Positions 6,985 through 16,579 of a stretch of 62,757 bases of DNA are shown here, piece by piece. The DNA comes from a virus. The notes beneath the pieces were generated by a model. It made no database searches and was not told the DNA's origin. It worked only from the letters and a program-made list of their open reading frames with translations. The DNA is taken from positions 1-62,757 of the IMG/VR virus record IMGVR_UViG_3300027996_000032. One strand, written 5' to 3'. A program made the position numbers and the translations under genes. Within the stretch, counting starts at the first letter, position 1, and each line of letters begins with the position of its first letter.

Positions 6985-8915
6985 GACGGGGGCAGCCCGA
7001 GCCGCACCGGCATGACTTCGCACCCGTCGACGACATTGACGACTGGCTTTGTGTCGATGAACACGACCCACGGGAACCCCAGCGTGGGGATGATCCGGAT
7101 CCTCTCCGCGGCCGCCACATGCGCCGCGTCCGTGATCCGCAGCCAGCTCTCGTCTCTGTAGATCTCGGTGGGGAACGTAAGCGCCCCCTCGTCATCGCTT
7201 GTCGCCCCGACGAGGATTTGCGCGTAGTGCGACTTGGCAGTATCGGCGCGGCCGTAGACCACCGCGAGGCCACCACCCGGGGCTGCCCACGCACAAACGT
7301 CGTATTTGTCCGCTGTCGCCTGCTCGCCGACCACCGTCCCACCTGCCGTTGACGCGGCGTCTGGAAGGTCCTCGTTCACCGACCTCTTGACTCGGATCTT
7401 CTGCTTGGCCAGCGGGTTGTTCTCGATGAACACCCACCAGATGGTGCCGTCGTCAGTCTGCGCGAGACGCGCCTGGGTGGCCTCGACCGAGGACACAAAG
7501 GCGTCGAGGATCGTGAACCCCGCGTGCGCGTTGGTCGTCCAGGTTGACCCATAGTCATCGCTGTACACGTAGCTGATCCCGTACTGCTGCCCGACTGGCT
7601 GGCTGGCGTCGCCGTACACGGCACCAAGGATCAGCCTCCCACGCCGAGTGAGCAGCAGATCGATACCGAAGAGGAGATCCGCGGCAGCGATGAGTGTGGG
7701 ATCCCAGATCTTCACCTCCGCGCCCCATGTCGCCCCGTTGTCGGTGGACGGTCGCAGATAGGCGATCCCCGCCTTCAGGTAGACACAAACGTGCGTGTTC
7801 CCCGTCGAAGGGGGCACAGCCTCAATGGCGCATGGTCCGTCTGCGCCCGCGCCCTGCACCACCCCTGCCGCAGCCCAGGACCTGGAATCACGAGAGAGTG
7901 TCAGCGCCCGAACCTCGGGTCCACCAGGGCGTCCCGCAACCATCACGGCCCGGACGTTGCTACCGTTCGATGCTGCGGGTGCCCCGTCAATGTCGGTAAC
8001 CGACGACGCTGGCGCCCAGACAGCCTGTCTGTTGAGCTCCGTCGAGAGGTAGTCACCAGCCCCCGCCGAGTGGTGGTTCGTCCGCAGCTCCAGCCACGTC
8101 AGACCCCGCTCCTCGTGTTGCGGCCGCCACCTGTTCGCGTGACGACGGTCGATGATCTGGACCTTCGGAGGCCCGCCCGCATCGTTCCTCTTCGTGTCGC
8201 AGATGATCATGTCGCCAGCTGCCGGCACCCGGGTGCGTGCGACCTCGACCAGGGCGGGCTTGATCCGTTCGTGGATGTCCGGATCTGCGGGTGTCGCAAT
8301 CGAGAAGTCGCCTACCACCGAGAAGGTCAGCCCAGCCTCTGTGTTCCCGAGCGGTGCCGTCCGCATCGTCGCGGTGGTGTCGGTGGCCACCGTGTCGAGT
8401 TCATAGATCCCGTCGTTGCCCAGGGCCGAACCCGTGATCTTGATCCGTGTGCCCTTCTTCATGTCCTGGACGGCATCACTCGTGAAGCCGTGGTATCGCG
8501 TGAACTCGGTCCCGATGCCTGTGATCGACGTGGAACCAACCGTGAAGGTGATGGTTCCACGCTCCTTGTCTTCGCTTCCTCGTCGCAGCACCAGCGTGTA
8601 CCAAGTGTTGTCGTCCGTCAGCGCGAGCTCGATGTCCTGGTAGAGCTGGAGTGCGTACCCATCGCTGTCGATGGCCAGGGCGTGACCCTGCGGACCCACG
8701 GAGACAGTGATCGTGCCATCATCGTTGGCGTCGTGCGCTCGCCACTGCCCCGCCTGCTCGGCGCCGAGGGCGTTGCCCATGACGAGGCCAGTCTTTCGGG
8801 AGTGGGCGAGCCGCTCACGGCGGCGAACCTCCCCGTTCTCAAACTGCCACCACTGCAGCTCGTCCATTCCGACCTTCAGGCCCTTCGCAAAAACCAATCC
8901 TCGGCTCACAGGCAT
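6969..8915 (-). CDS. Tail fibre / sialidase-like receptor-binding protein
   Basis: 648 aa; ATG at 8915 with GAGGTC upstream. The C-terminal half holds at least two Asp-box repeats of sialidase-type beta-propellers (STDNGATWG and YSDDYGSTWTT), while the N-terminal third is beta-rich (TITFTVGSTSITGIGTEFT). I see no clear Arg triad or nucleophile that would prove sialidase activity, so a carbohydrate-binding propeller is the safer reading. It lies downstream of the baseplate genes, where receptor-binding proteins usually sit. Confidence 0.65.
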   Translation of the reverse strand: MPVSRGLVFAKGLKVGMDELQWWQFENGEVRRRERLAHSRKTGLVMGNALGAEQAGQWRAHDANDDGTITVSVGPQGHALAIDSDGYALQLYQDIELALTDDNTWYTLVLRRGSEDKERGTITFTVGSTSITGIGTEFTRYHGFTSDAVQDMKKGTRIKITGSALGNDGIYELDTVATDTTATMRTAPLGNTEAGLTFSVVGDFSIATPADPDIHERIKPALVEVARTRVPAAGDMIICDTKRNDAGGPPKVQIIDRRHANRWRPQHEERGLTWLELRTNHHSAGAGDYLSTELNRQAVWAPASSVTDIDGAPAASNGSNVRAVMVAGRPGGPEVRALTLSRDSRSWAAAGVVQGAGADGPCAIEAVPPSTGNTHVCVYLKAGIAYLRPSTDNGATWGAEVKIWDPTLIAAADLLFGIDLLLTRRGRLILGAVYGDASQPVGQQYGISYVYSDDYGSTWTTNAHAGFTILDAFVSSVEATQARLAQTDDGTIWWVFIENNPLAKQKIRVKRSVNEDLPDAASTAGGTVVGEQATADKYDVCAWAAPGGGLAVVYGRADTAKSHYAQILVGATSDDEGALTFPTEIYRDESWLRITDAAHVAAAERIRIIPTLGFPWVVFIDTKPVVNVVDGCEVMPVRLGLPPSQRFD

Positions 8916-8925
8916 GTCGACCTCA

Positions 8926-9762
8926 TCAGGCTACCGCTAGGGTGCGGCGCAGCACATCGGTGGTGTAGTAGGTGCGGCTGAGGCCGTCGACGACGACCTG
9001 GGTATCGCTTGGCACGAGCTGCACGGTGCGTGTCTCGCGGAAGGTGTCGGCGCCGTTGCGCACAACCACCGTGGAGCCCACGGGGAAGTCGCGGGAATCC
9101 TCGACCGTGAGCAGGGAGCCCAGGGCGTGCGGTGCCGTGGTCGCCCGCAGGTGGGTCGCGACGGCTACCTCGTAGACCATCTCCACCACCGACCTGGGTG
9201 CCAGGTGGCTCGCGATCCAGTCCGCGAGCCGTTGCGCCGTGAAATTAGGAGCCTTGTACGTCTGGAACTCGACGGCGATAGTGAGGAGCGTGCCGGGGAA
9301 GTCGAGCCAGATCGGCGTCACCTCTGGATAGGTGACATCGAGGATCCATTCCCCTGGACGACCAGACGACCACACCACCTGACGGGTGCCGCAGGTGAGC
9401 CGGAGCACCGACAGCTCCAGGCCACGCGTCGAGCCCATGAGCTGCATCGTCGCGGGCAGCCTCCGCAGCCAGAGGCGCAGCTCTTCGTTGAGCTCGCAGC
9501 CACCGTGTGCCAAGCCCCGCTCGATCACGTTCTGGACGAACGCCGGGCGGCGCTGGCGGTCCGTCGTGCGGTGCAGCGTCTCACCCTCGCGGGTGTCGGC
9601 CGTCGCGGTCACACCCTCGGAGATGAAGATCGTCGCGGATGGCGAGACCGTGACCACCGGCTTGTAGAGGGCACCGAGGCCGATCTTGGAGACCGCCTGT
9701 GACACCGTGGGGAAGCCAAGGAGCCCGAGCCCAATCTTTGATACGCGCTCATTGTCGGGCAT
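8926..9762 (-). CDS. Hypothetical tail/baseplate protein, 278 aa
   Basis: ATG at 9762 overlaps the previous stop by one base (TAATG). The N-terminus carries an internal repeat, VSKIGLGLLGFP then VSKIGLGALYKP. The rest is beta-rich (FPVGSTVVVRNGAD, DTQVVVDGLSRTYYTTDVL). It lies between a large tail protein and the fibre, so it may connect fibres to the baseplate. No family recognised. Confidence 0.6.
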   Translation of the reverse strand: MPDNERVSKIGLGLLGFPTVSQAVSKIGLGALYKPVVTVSPSATIFISEGVTATADTREGETLHRTTDRQRRPAFVQNVIERGLAHGGCELNEELRLWLRRLPATMQLMGSTRGLELSVLRLTCGTRQVVWSSGRPGEWILDVTYPEVTPIWLDFPGTLLTIAVEFQTYKAPNFTAQRLADWIASHLAPRSVVEMVYEVAVATHLRATTAPHALGSLLTVEDSRDFPVGSTVVVRNGADTFRETRTVQLVPSDTQVVVDGLSRTYYTTDVLRRTLAVA

Positions 9763-11003
9763 TAGACCCCCTTCACGCGGTAGCCGAACATGTCAACACC
9801 GTTGAGGAATGCCGCGGTCCACTGGCCATCGGTGTCTGGACGCACCGGCCACGGGTGCCCAATCGTCGCGAATGCCACACCGGTCGCGATCTCGGGACTG
9901 TAGTAGACGACCCCCGACACCTTCAGCGCCAGCTGACCCTTGACGAGGGTGGCGCCGGTGTGCTGCACGCGAGCCCGCACCTGGGCAGAGATGATGTTGG
10001 CCAGCGCGACGCCTGTGCTGGAGTAGCGGTCCATCTCGTCGACGACGAGCCCCTCAACATAGTCCGCGTCGCTGGCCGGTGTTTCGTCGACAAGCTGGTA
10101 GTTGTCGATCGAGTCCGCATCGGAGCCCACGAAGTCAATTTGTGCGCTGTCGCCGGTTGGGGCGACCTCGAGGTAGTAGACGGCACCGAGCAAGAGAGAG
10201 CCGGGCTCGAAGCCCGACACGTAGTGAGCGGATGGTGCGTGAGCGTCCGCGGTGGCACCCGCGACATCGGCGATCTGCTCGTTGTCCTGAAACGCGGTAC
10301 CGTCCCAGGTGTGGAGCACGAGGTAGCCCCCCGCCACGTTGTCCGAGTACACCACGGCGGTGGCTCCCGATGTCGCGCCGGTGAGGATGTCCCCAGGCGT
10401 GAACGGACCACCCGCAACGCCGTCATAGGCCAGGGTGATCGAGGATACATAGTAGTCGTCGAAGGTGTTCAGGTCGTTGTTCGCACCGAACCACACCTCG
10501 TCAATGTCGGTTTCGGCGCCTGGTTTCGTGTCGCCGGTCCAGGTCACGTAGGGGGTCGAGTGGTCGCCGTCGACGTAGACGTGCACGAATCCGCTCACGT
10601 CGTGGATGTAGACGTGCACCTCGATGTACGAGATCCCGTTCGGGAGCGACCCCAAGGATGTGGCCTTCAGCACGCCAGGGGCTGCACCTACGCGGATCTC
10701 GACACCACCCGTCGAGTTGATCACGACCTGGCCCAGATCCGCCGCGGTACCAATCCACGACAGCCCGCCAGCAGCCGCGAAGCCTCGATCGTACGCGAAC
10801 CCGATTCGCTTCTCTGGCGACGCCACACCACACGCGTGCGTGATTGTCCCCACGCCGCCGGATGGCCGCCCACGGTAGTCGCCCCCGTCTCCGTTCGGGT
10901 CCTTCCGGCCCGGCCCGTCGACCTGCCAGGCGCCAGCACCCACAAGCCAGCCATCCCATTCGATGGTGCCGCCCTCGAAGCCACCGTAAAAATCCAGTCC
11001 CAT
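9762..11003 (-). CDS. Tail protein with lectin-like N-terminal region
   Basis: 413 aa. I chose the ATG at 11003 (MGLDFYGGFEGG) with GAGGT upstream; the open frame extends further but as antisense of the neighbour. The N-terminal about 200 residues, rich in Gly, Asp and aromatics (DFYGGFEGG, ISYIEVHVYIHDVSGFVHVY, FDDYYVSSITLAYD), look like the concanavalin-type jelly-roll domains of phage tail proteins. The C-terminus ends in a GVDMFGYRVKGV strand. Probably a structural or carbohydrate-contacting tail component. Confidence 0.6.
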   Translation of the reverse strand: MGLDFYGGFEGGTIEWDGWLVGAGAWQVDGPGRKDPNGDGGDYRGRPSGGVGTITHACGVASPEKRIGFAYDRGFAAAGGLSWIGTAADLGQVVINSTGGVEIRVGAAPGVLKATSLGSLPNGISYIEVHVYIHDVSGFVHVYVDGDHSTPYVTWTGDTKPGAETDIDEVWFGANNDLNTFDDYYVSSITLAYDGVAGGPFTPGDILTGATSGATAVVYSDNVAGGYLVLHTWDGTAFQDNEQIADVAGATADAHAPSAHYVSGFEPGSLLLGAVYYLEVAPTGDSAQIDFVGSDADSIDNYQLVDETPASDADYVEGLVVDEMDRYSSTGVALANIISAQVRARVQHTGATLVKGQLALKVSGVVYYSPEIATGVAFATIGHPWPVRPDTDGQWTAAFLNGVDMFGYRVKGV

Positions 11004-11010
11004 CGCTACC

Positions 11011-12312
11011 TCACACAAAGTCCAGAGACGAGTACGGGATCCGATCGACGATCTGCTCGTCAACCACCAAGAAACACCAGGACGGCGCCTGTAGCACCAC
11101 CTCGACGTGATGCACGCGCCACGGGTCCACCTGCCAGCGCTCGCCGAGCTCCACCACCGGGGCCCCGTCCGTGACGCTGGTCGTGAGCACCCACGACCAG
11201 TGTGCACCAGCCACCACCTGGACCAGCTGCGCCACGGCCCACTTCGTGCCGTCAGTCATTCGCATGCCCGGCCCCATCCGCCCCCAGGCGTCCGGGGTGC
11301 TGCTCCGCAGGATCCAGCGCGCCGCGACGTTGTATTCGGGCGCCTCGGTGAACACGGGATTGCTGTACGTGTACTTGGCGCCGGTCTCGGTCCCCACCGC
11401 GGTGAACCGGAGACGCTCACGCACCACCGAGACCGCGGCACCATTGACGAGCACCCAGGGCTCCGGCTCCGCAGTTGGTAGGCGCTCGCCCTCGTAGGTG
11501 GTGCCGGCGGCGTCGTAGGTGCCTGCCATGGTGTCGGACCAAGCAAGTTTCATGCGGTCCTGCGCATCCTGGAAGACGCCGACCAGGGCGCGGAGCACAC
11601 CCTCAGCGTTCCGGGTCCAGCGTGACAGGTGGCGCGCCGGGAACTCCAGCTGTGTCAGGCTCGCCTGCCATTGCGAGGGTACAGCGATCCCGGTCGACCA
11701 CTCGATGGATTCGAAGATCCCACGGGCGCTCAGGGCCACGGACATAGAGCCCCACCCGTGGCCAGCGGAACCCACACGCTGGAACCCCGCCGCGGTGGGC
11801 TCACCAACAGCAGGGGGAGCCTCTTCATACCCGACATCGCCATACTGCTTGTCGTCGACCCACACCTGCCACCGGTCCGTGCCGACCTTCACGAGCTTGT
11901 ACGTCTTCGCGCTGGTCCACGGCCACCCCTCGACCAGCACCCTCAGCGTCGCCAAGGTGCCGGGGTGCACGAGCTCGAGGTTCGCGCCCAGGCGGAGCCC
12001 CATGCTTCGCTCGCCGTCGTCGATCCAGAGCAACAGGGGCGACGCCGCGCCAGTGTGCGAGACGCCACGAAAGCGGCTCTGGATCTCCATCCGCTCCGCC
12101 GCCATTGATTCGGGCTTCTCGACGTTCACGTCGGGGAACGCCTCGATCCAGTGCACGAGACGCTCGACGCCGCTGGTGTCGTTGATATCGAAACCGGTGT
12201 CCACGATCGAGACCGCGCCAGCACCCGCCTTGATCCAGGCCGGGGTCGCGAGATCCGGCAGCACACCATCATCGCTGGTCAGGAACCCGTAGTCTCGGAA
12301 GTCGTCCGCCAT
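11011..12312 (-). CDS. Hypothetical tail-associated structural protein, 433 aa
   Basis: The start is the ATG at 12312, overlapping the baseplate J stop as TGATG. The protein is beta-rich, with many Trp (SQWQASLTQLEF, GTKWAVAQLVQVV, WRVHHVEVVLQAPSW). It sits immediately after baseplate J, where phages encode the tail-fibre connector or gpI-like proteins, but no diagnostic motif is visible. Confidence 0.6.
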   Translation of the reverse strand: MADDFRDYGFLTSDDGVLPDLATPAWIKAGAGAVSIVDTGFDINDTSGVERLVHWIEAFPDVNVEKPESMAAERMEIQSRFRGVSHTGAASPLLLWIDDGERSMGLRLGANLELVHPGTLATLRVLVEGWPWTSAKTYKLVKVGTDRWQVWVDDKQYGDVGYEEAPPAVGEPTAAGFQRVGSAGHGWGSMSVALSARGIFESIEWSTGIAVPSQWQASLTQLEFPARHLSRWTRNAEGVLRALVGVFQDAQDRMKLAWSDTMAGTYDAAGTTYEGERLPTAEPEPWVLVNGAAVSVVRERLRFTAVGTETGAKYTYSNPVFTEAPEYNVAARWILRSSTPDAWGRMGPGMRMTDGTKWAVAQLVQVVAGAHWSWVLTTSVTDGAPVVELGERWQVDPWRVHHVEVVLQAPSWCFLVVDEQIVDRIPYSSLDFV

Positions 12313-13715
12313 CAGAAACTGACCGAGACGACCGTGTTGATCGTCTCACCCGTGACACTGTCTTTCAGACTCAGTCGGGTGAGGCGCGGCAGCGAGTCGG
12401 CCGCCACAGTCACCGGAGCCGCCGGCAGGAATGACGCCGAATCGAGTGTCTGGACCCCCTTTGTCGACCGCGCCAGCGAGAGCAGCAGGGAGTCGTCCAC
12501 GGCGACGCCCGCATCAGCCTTGCGGTAGTCCAGCGCCTGGTGGGTCACCAGTCGGTCAGCCATCAGCGTCAGCACTTGCCTCAGCGTGGCTTGGGGGGTC
12601 AGGGTGATCACGGCCTCCACCTCCACCGATGTCAGCGTGATGTTGGTCACGTCAAGCGTGAGCATGCTTCGTACCCGCGCCTCCACGTACGCCTTCATGG
12701 ATGCGAGCTCGGCAACACCGAACAGCCCGCCGTTGCGGTGAAGCACCTGCACAGCCATGACGCCCACCGATGTCGACACGGCGGGGATCAGCCGCTCGAT
12801 GTCTTCGTCCGATCGCCGCAGCATGGTCTCGATCCAGTCCCGCGTCTCCAGCTTCGCCTCGGCTGGCCCCTGCATCGTTCGCCGCTTCAGCTGTAGATCC
12901 GACTCCTTCGCCTCACCACCACGACCACCCTCGGGATTGATGACCCCGACGAGGCCCGCGATGGGTGTGGTGGGGCGCGTAACGTTCAGCGGTGGCACGT
13001 TGCCCTCTGGTCCCGCCGTTGTCGCCTCGGCCATCACCTTGTCAGCCAGGGCGAGAGCGGTCGACTCACCAGCGAACACAGGGTTCGCGTCGCCCGTGAC
13101 GATGGTCTGGAGCGTCGCGAACTGGACGCCGGCCCGGGTGTCGACGGTCGTGCCCTCGGCGATGGTGATTCGTCGAAGCACCTGCACGTCATCCGCCGTC
13201 AAAACCGGAATGTACGCGTTGGCGAGAGCCGGCACCACAATCTCGTCGAAGCCGTTCGGGCCTGTTGCCACCGAGATCGAGCCGATGGTCGCGACCTCTG
13301 TCACGGTCCCGTCGATGTTCCTGATCCGCAGCGAGTTGCCCGCGATGAACCCGGTGGACAGCTCCACCTCGATGTGGGTCCTCGCGCCGTTGAGCGCCGT
13401 CACGCGCTCCGTGCGGGGCCGGAAGACGAGCGGGAGCTGCGCGGCCTGCTTGCCACGCTGCCGGCGCCCGCGCTCGCGCGCCACCATCACGAGATCATCA
13501 CCCTGGGCCGCCATCACCGTAAAGCGGCGCAGCAGGGCACCATACAGGGCGTAGCCGTTCATGATGGCAAGGGCCGCACACGCGGTCGCGATGCCTCGCA
13601 GGTAGCCAAGGGGCTGGAAGTTCCAGGCGCTCCCGCTCGGTGGTGGAGTCACCACCACGAAGCGGTAGATCCACTGTTCTATCGCTTGCTTTCGCGTCTG
13701 TAGGGGTCCACTCAT
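12312..13715 (-). CDS. Baseplate J-like protein
   Basis: 467 aa with the hallmarks of the phage baseplate J family (P2 gpJ, Mu gp47): a central TTAGPEGNVPP segment followed by TPIAGLVGVINPEGGRGG and ESDLQLKRR, then a strand-helix C-terminal half ending in an ETINTVVSVSF strand. The protein forms the wedge of the contractile baseplate. The ATG at 13715 overlaps the upstream stop (ATGA), so it is coupled to the LysM/gp25-like gene. The length is normal for the family. Confidence 0.85.
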   Translation of the reverse strand: MSGPLQTRKQAIEQWIYRFVVVTPPPSGSAWNFQPLGYLRGIATACAALAIMNGYALYGALLRRFTVMAAQGDDLVMVARERGRRQRGKQAAQLPLVFRPRTERVTALNGARTHIEVELSTGFIAGNSLRIRNIDGTVTEVATIGSISVATGPNGFDEIVVPALANAYIPVLTADDVQVLRRITIAEGTTVDTRAGVQFATLQTIVTGDANPVFAGESTALALADKVMAEATTAGPEGNVPPLNVTRPTTPIAGLVGVINPEGGRGGEAKESDLQLKRRTMQGPAEAKLETRDWIETMLRRSDEDIERLIPAVSTSVGVMAVQVLHRNGGLFGVAELASMKAYVEARVRSMLTLDVTNITLTSVEVEAVITLTPQATLRQVLTLMADRLVTHQALDYRKADAGVAVDDSLLLSLARSTKGVQTLDSASFLPAAPVTVAADSLPRLTRLSLKDSVTGETINTVVSVSF

Positions 13716-15376
13716 GCCGCTTCTCCCACCCTGATCGTCTCGCCGTTGATCGCGGTCACGACGACAGAAAGCGCCAGCGCTGACCCCTCGAATACCACGC
13801 TCACCTGGTCGACAGCGGTGAACCTCCGATCTTGAACGATCGCGCGCTCAAGTTTGGAGGTGATCCACTGTGCTCGCGAGTTCTCCGGCACCTGCTGCAG
13901 CTGCTTCAGGAGCTTTCCCGAATACTGCTCGATCAGCGTTTCCAACGCCTGGATCAACGCAGCCTCACCAGACACCAGGAGGAGCTCGCCCGCGGTGTTG
14001 TCCGGGAATCCCGGCTCCAGGTCCACACCCCACGCGCCCTCGCCGGACTGGTCCCCGTACACGGCGAGGTCGGCGCCAGGGATGGCCCCGTGATGTCGCG
14101 GTGATGGCACCACCAGGACCGTCCCCGACCGCAACGCCTCCTCAGGGAGAAGCCGGCTCATCGCGAGAATCCTGGGCCACGCGACCCCGTGGCGGCGCGA
14201 AATGGATGCCGCGGTGTCGCCATCCGCCACAATGTACGGGCGGGTTCGAGACACGTCGGGCCGTCGCAGGACGGTGGAGCGGTCGGCCTCGGACATGAGG
14301 AACGCCAGATATTCCACCTGCCCCATGCCGAAGAACGCCCCCGCCACCTCCTGCATCCTCGCCGAGTCCACGAGATCCTCTAGCCCCTCGATGGCGTCGA
14401 CGCGCAGCAGTTCGTCGTTGTCGCCCTCGCCCTCCACCTGCGACATCTCCACGGCGCCAGTGTCGGCGGACGGCGCCCCGGTGCCGGAGCGGCCGGCAGA
14501 GGCGATCAGGTCCTCGCCCTCGGTCACCAGGTCGGCGACGCCCTGGAAGAAGTCACCCATGGCCGCGGAGGACGTGGCCGGGGCCGTTCCTGCGCTCATC
14601 AGCGCCCGGACACCATCGACCTGGGCACCCACGGCGGCGATGGTGGCCTCGAGCTGACCGATGGCGATATCGCCAAGGTTCAAGACGCTACCGACCAGCG
14701 CATCCGCCGTGTAGCTCTTGATCACCTCGTTGGCGTCATCCCACACGCTTGCGGCCTTCAGGACACCCTTCAGCACCGACGTGAGCGGTGAGCCGTCGAT
14801 GATGGGTCCTGCCTCGGTGAACTGCAGCGTGTAGTGGATCAGACCCGACGCGCCCCCGCGACGATGGCCTCGCTCCCAGCTGTAGGAATCGATCTGTGCG
14901 CCGAACTCGAAGCCGTGCCAGAAGTCGTAGAAGTTCACCGCGAACACGCTGTTCAGCTCATCGTACGGCGCCAGGATCAGCGGAAGTAGCGGCGTGCCGG
15001 TAAGGATGTTGGTGGCCGCCTTGACATCGGCTTTCGACATCGCGTCTGGTAGCCTGACCACTTCGTTGTAAAACCGCTCGTGGCGCACCTCTCCGGTGCC
15101 GACGTAGAAGAGCAGGCCCGCGGAATCCACGCCCCATGAGCCCTGCATGGAACAGCGACGGAGCGCTCGCGGTGCCTTGGTCTGCAGCGTTCCGAGCGTC
15201 TGTGTCGTCGTGCTCCGTCCCGTGTCGGTGTATCGGATCATCTCGGGCACAATGACGAGCGGGTGAATGCCCACCGTCTGCACGGTCTGGCTTCCGCTGT
15301 CCGGGTCGGTCGTGATCATCACGACCTCGAACAAAAACAGGTTGTTGTTGTTGTTCGCGTTCGAGCCGGCTGGCAT
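13712..15376 (-). CDS. Baseplate protein with LysM domain and gp25-like C-terminus
   Basis: 554 aa; ATG at 15376 with GGGAG upstream. Three parts are visible: residues 1-200 are beta-rich (FEVVMITTDPDSG, AVNFYDFWHGFEFGAQIDSY) and resemble tail-fitting proteins; residues about 375-430 form a LysM module (YIVADGDTAASISRRHGVAW, then SGTVLVVPSP); the last about 90 residues (LETLIEQYSGKLLKQLQQ, RAIVQDRRFTAVDQVSVVF) resemble gp25/wedge proteins. In other phages the LysM peptidoglycan-binding module and the wedge protein are often separate genes. Next to baseplate J, it is probably a baseplate hub-wedge component that contacts peptidoglycan. Confidence 0.65.
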   Translation of the reverse strand: MPAGSNANNNNNLFLFEVVMITTDPDSGSQTVQTVGIHPLVIVPEMIRYTDTGRSTTTQTLGTLQTKAPRALRRCSMQGSWGVDSAGLLFYVGTGEVRHERFYNEVVRLPDAMSKADVKAATNILTGTPLLPLILAPYDELNSVFAVNFYDFWHGFEFGAQIDSYSWERGHRRGGASGLIHYTLQFTEAGPIIDGSPLTSVLKGVLKAASVWDDANEVIKSYTADALVGSVLNLGDIAIGQLEATIAAVGAQVDGVRALMSAGTAPATSSAAMGDFFQGVADLVTEGEDLIASAGRSGTGAPSADTGAVEMSQVEGEGDNDELLRVDAIEGLEDLVDSARMQEVAGAFFGMGQVEYLAFLMSEADRSTVLRRPDVSRTRPYIVADGDTAASISRRHGVAWPRILAMSRLLPEEALRSGTVLVVPSPRHHGAIPGADLAVYGDQSGEGAWGVDLEPGFPDNTAGELLLVSGEAALIQALETLIEQYSGKLLKQLQQVPENSRAQWITSKLERAIVQDRRFTAVDQVSVVFEGSALALSVVVTAINGETIRVGEAA

Positions 15377-15396
15377 TTACGGCTCCCTGGCTGGGG

Positions 15397-15636
15397 TCAG
15401 TCTAACGGACACGGGATCACGAAGCTGATCACCGGCAGCGAGGGGAGCGCGGGCAGGATTATGGTCGGGATGGGTAGCGCCGGGATGGGAATCGGCGGAA
15501 GCGCGCACTGCCCCTCACCAAGGGGGCACGGGATCACGAAGCTGATCACCGGCAGCGAGGGGAGCGCGGGCAGGATTATGGTCGGGATGGGTAGCGCCGG
15601 GATGGGAATCGGCGGAAGCGCGCAACGGGTCGCCAT
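15397..15636 (-). CDS. Proline-isoleucine tandem-repeat protein of the baseplate locus
   Basis: 79 aa made of two near-identical 39-residue units, each starting CALPPIPIPALPIPTIILP and ending VISFVIPCPL. The protein has almost no charged residues. The ATG at 15636 is one base after the stop of the spike gene. The location between the spike (15638-16567) and the LysM protein suggests a virion role, perhaps a spike-tip or membrane-contacting element. No known fold recognised. The DNA repeat is listed separately. Confidence 0.6.
   Translation of the reverse strand: MATRCALPPIPIPALPIPTIILPALPSLPVISFVIPCPLGEGQCALPPIPIPALPIPTIILPALPSLPVISFVIPCPLD
15410..15624. repeat. Two direct repeats of 98 bp, period 117 bp
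   Basis: Positions 15410-15507 and 15527-15624 are identical, separated by 19 bases, giving a 117-bp period (39 codons). They encode the two halves of the proline-isoleucine protein. Identity includes every third codon position, so the duplication is recent or under conversion. Confidence 0.95.
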
Positions 15637-15637
15637 C

Positions 15638-16567
15638 TCACATCCCCTTGATGACCTTGCTCATGTAGATGTTCGCCGCCGGTGGCACCACCAGCTTCAC
15701 GGTGAAGCCGGGCGATGCTCCCCCAGCAAGCGCCCACAATGCGTCGAGTTCAACGGCTAGATCGGTGAGGAACCCCGACGTGAGGAGGTACGGCTCCGTG
15801 GCAGGACCAGACCCATCGGTGAAACTGACGCCCGAGCCGACGAGCTCCACGACCTTCGCCATCGCCTGGATGATGTCCTTTCGGATCTGAATCAGCTCGC
15901 CCGTCTTCCGGTACCAGGAGAGATCCCCGCTCGCCGAATCGAGTTGGAACCCGTCGCCCTTGCTGGTGGCTACCGAGATCGTCTCCGTCGACATCCGCAG
16001 GACCGTGCCCCGTGATGTCCGGAACTCCACCGTGGGATCGTCGAAGTCGGAAATTGCCACGAAGGTACGGGGCCCGATCTCGTCCCCCGACTTCACCATG
16101 AGCCGCAGACTCGCGTCGTCGTCGTGGGAGAGCTCCCATTCGATCAGACCCTTTGGCTTCCCCTCTTCGTCGAGCGGCTCGATGCGACCCGCCAGCCGGT
16201 TCGGACTCGCACCATCGGCCTCGTGGTTGTAGGGCAGGAAGTCGTGGGGCGCGACCCTCCGGATCCCGCCCTCCACCAGCGGGCGCTTCGAGTCGCCGTC
16301 GATGAACTGGATCGTCACGTTGTCGCCCTGGACGAGGATCTCGCCCCCGACCTTCGACAGTTCGCGAGGCCGCGGCAGCTTCACTAGCCCTTCGTTGGCG
16401 TGGCCGAAGCTACCAGTGCGGATCGACACGTTCTTGATCGGCCAGGTCGCCCCCAGGTGAGAGGACAACCGCACCGTGCCGTCTGCGGTCCGGTAGAACC
16501 AACCCCACGTGGTGGCTGGGTTGCCTCGCACCGTCGAGCGCTTGCGCCTCGGGATCGTTGGGTCCAC
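15638..16567 (-). CDS. Baseplate spike protein, gpV-like
   Basis: 309 aa; GTG start at 16567 with GGAGG upstream. An OB-fold-like segment (GGEILVQGDNVTIQFIDGD, with KRPLVEGGIRRV following) is typical of gpV/gp45 spike proteins of contractile tails. Beta-helix-like strands follow (TVEFRTSRGTVLRMSTETI, GDGFQLDSASGDLSWYRK). The spike is the membrane-piercing trimer under the tube. Its neighbours are the hub (16580-18085) and baseplate proteins, which supports the call. Confidence 0.75.
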   Translation of the reverse strand: MDPTIPRRKRSTVRGNPATTWGWFYRTADGTVRLSSHLGATWPIKNVSIRTGSFGHANEGLVKLPRPRELSKVGGEILVQGDNVTIQFIDGDSKRPLVEGGIRRVAPHDFLPYNHEADGASPNRLAGRIEPLDEEGKPKGLIEWELSHDDDASLRLMVKSGDEIGPRTFVAISDFDDPTVEFRTSRGTVLRMSTETISVATSKGDGFQLDSASGDLSWYRKTGELIQIRKDIIQAMAKVVELVGSGVSFTDGSGPATEPYLLTSGFLTDLAVELDALWALAGGASPGFTVKLVVPPAANIYMSKVIKGM

Positions 16568-16579
16568 CTCGTTCCTCCT

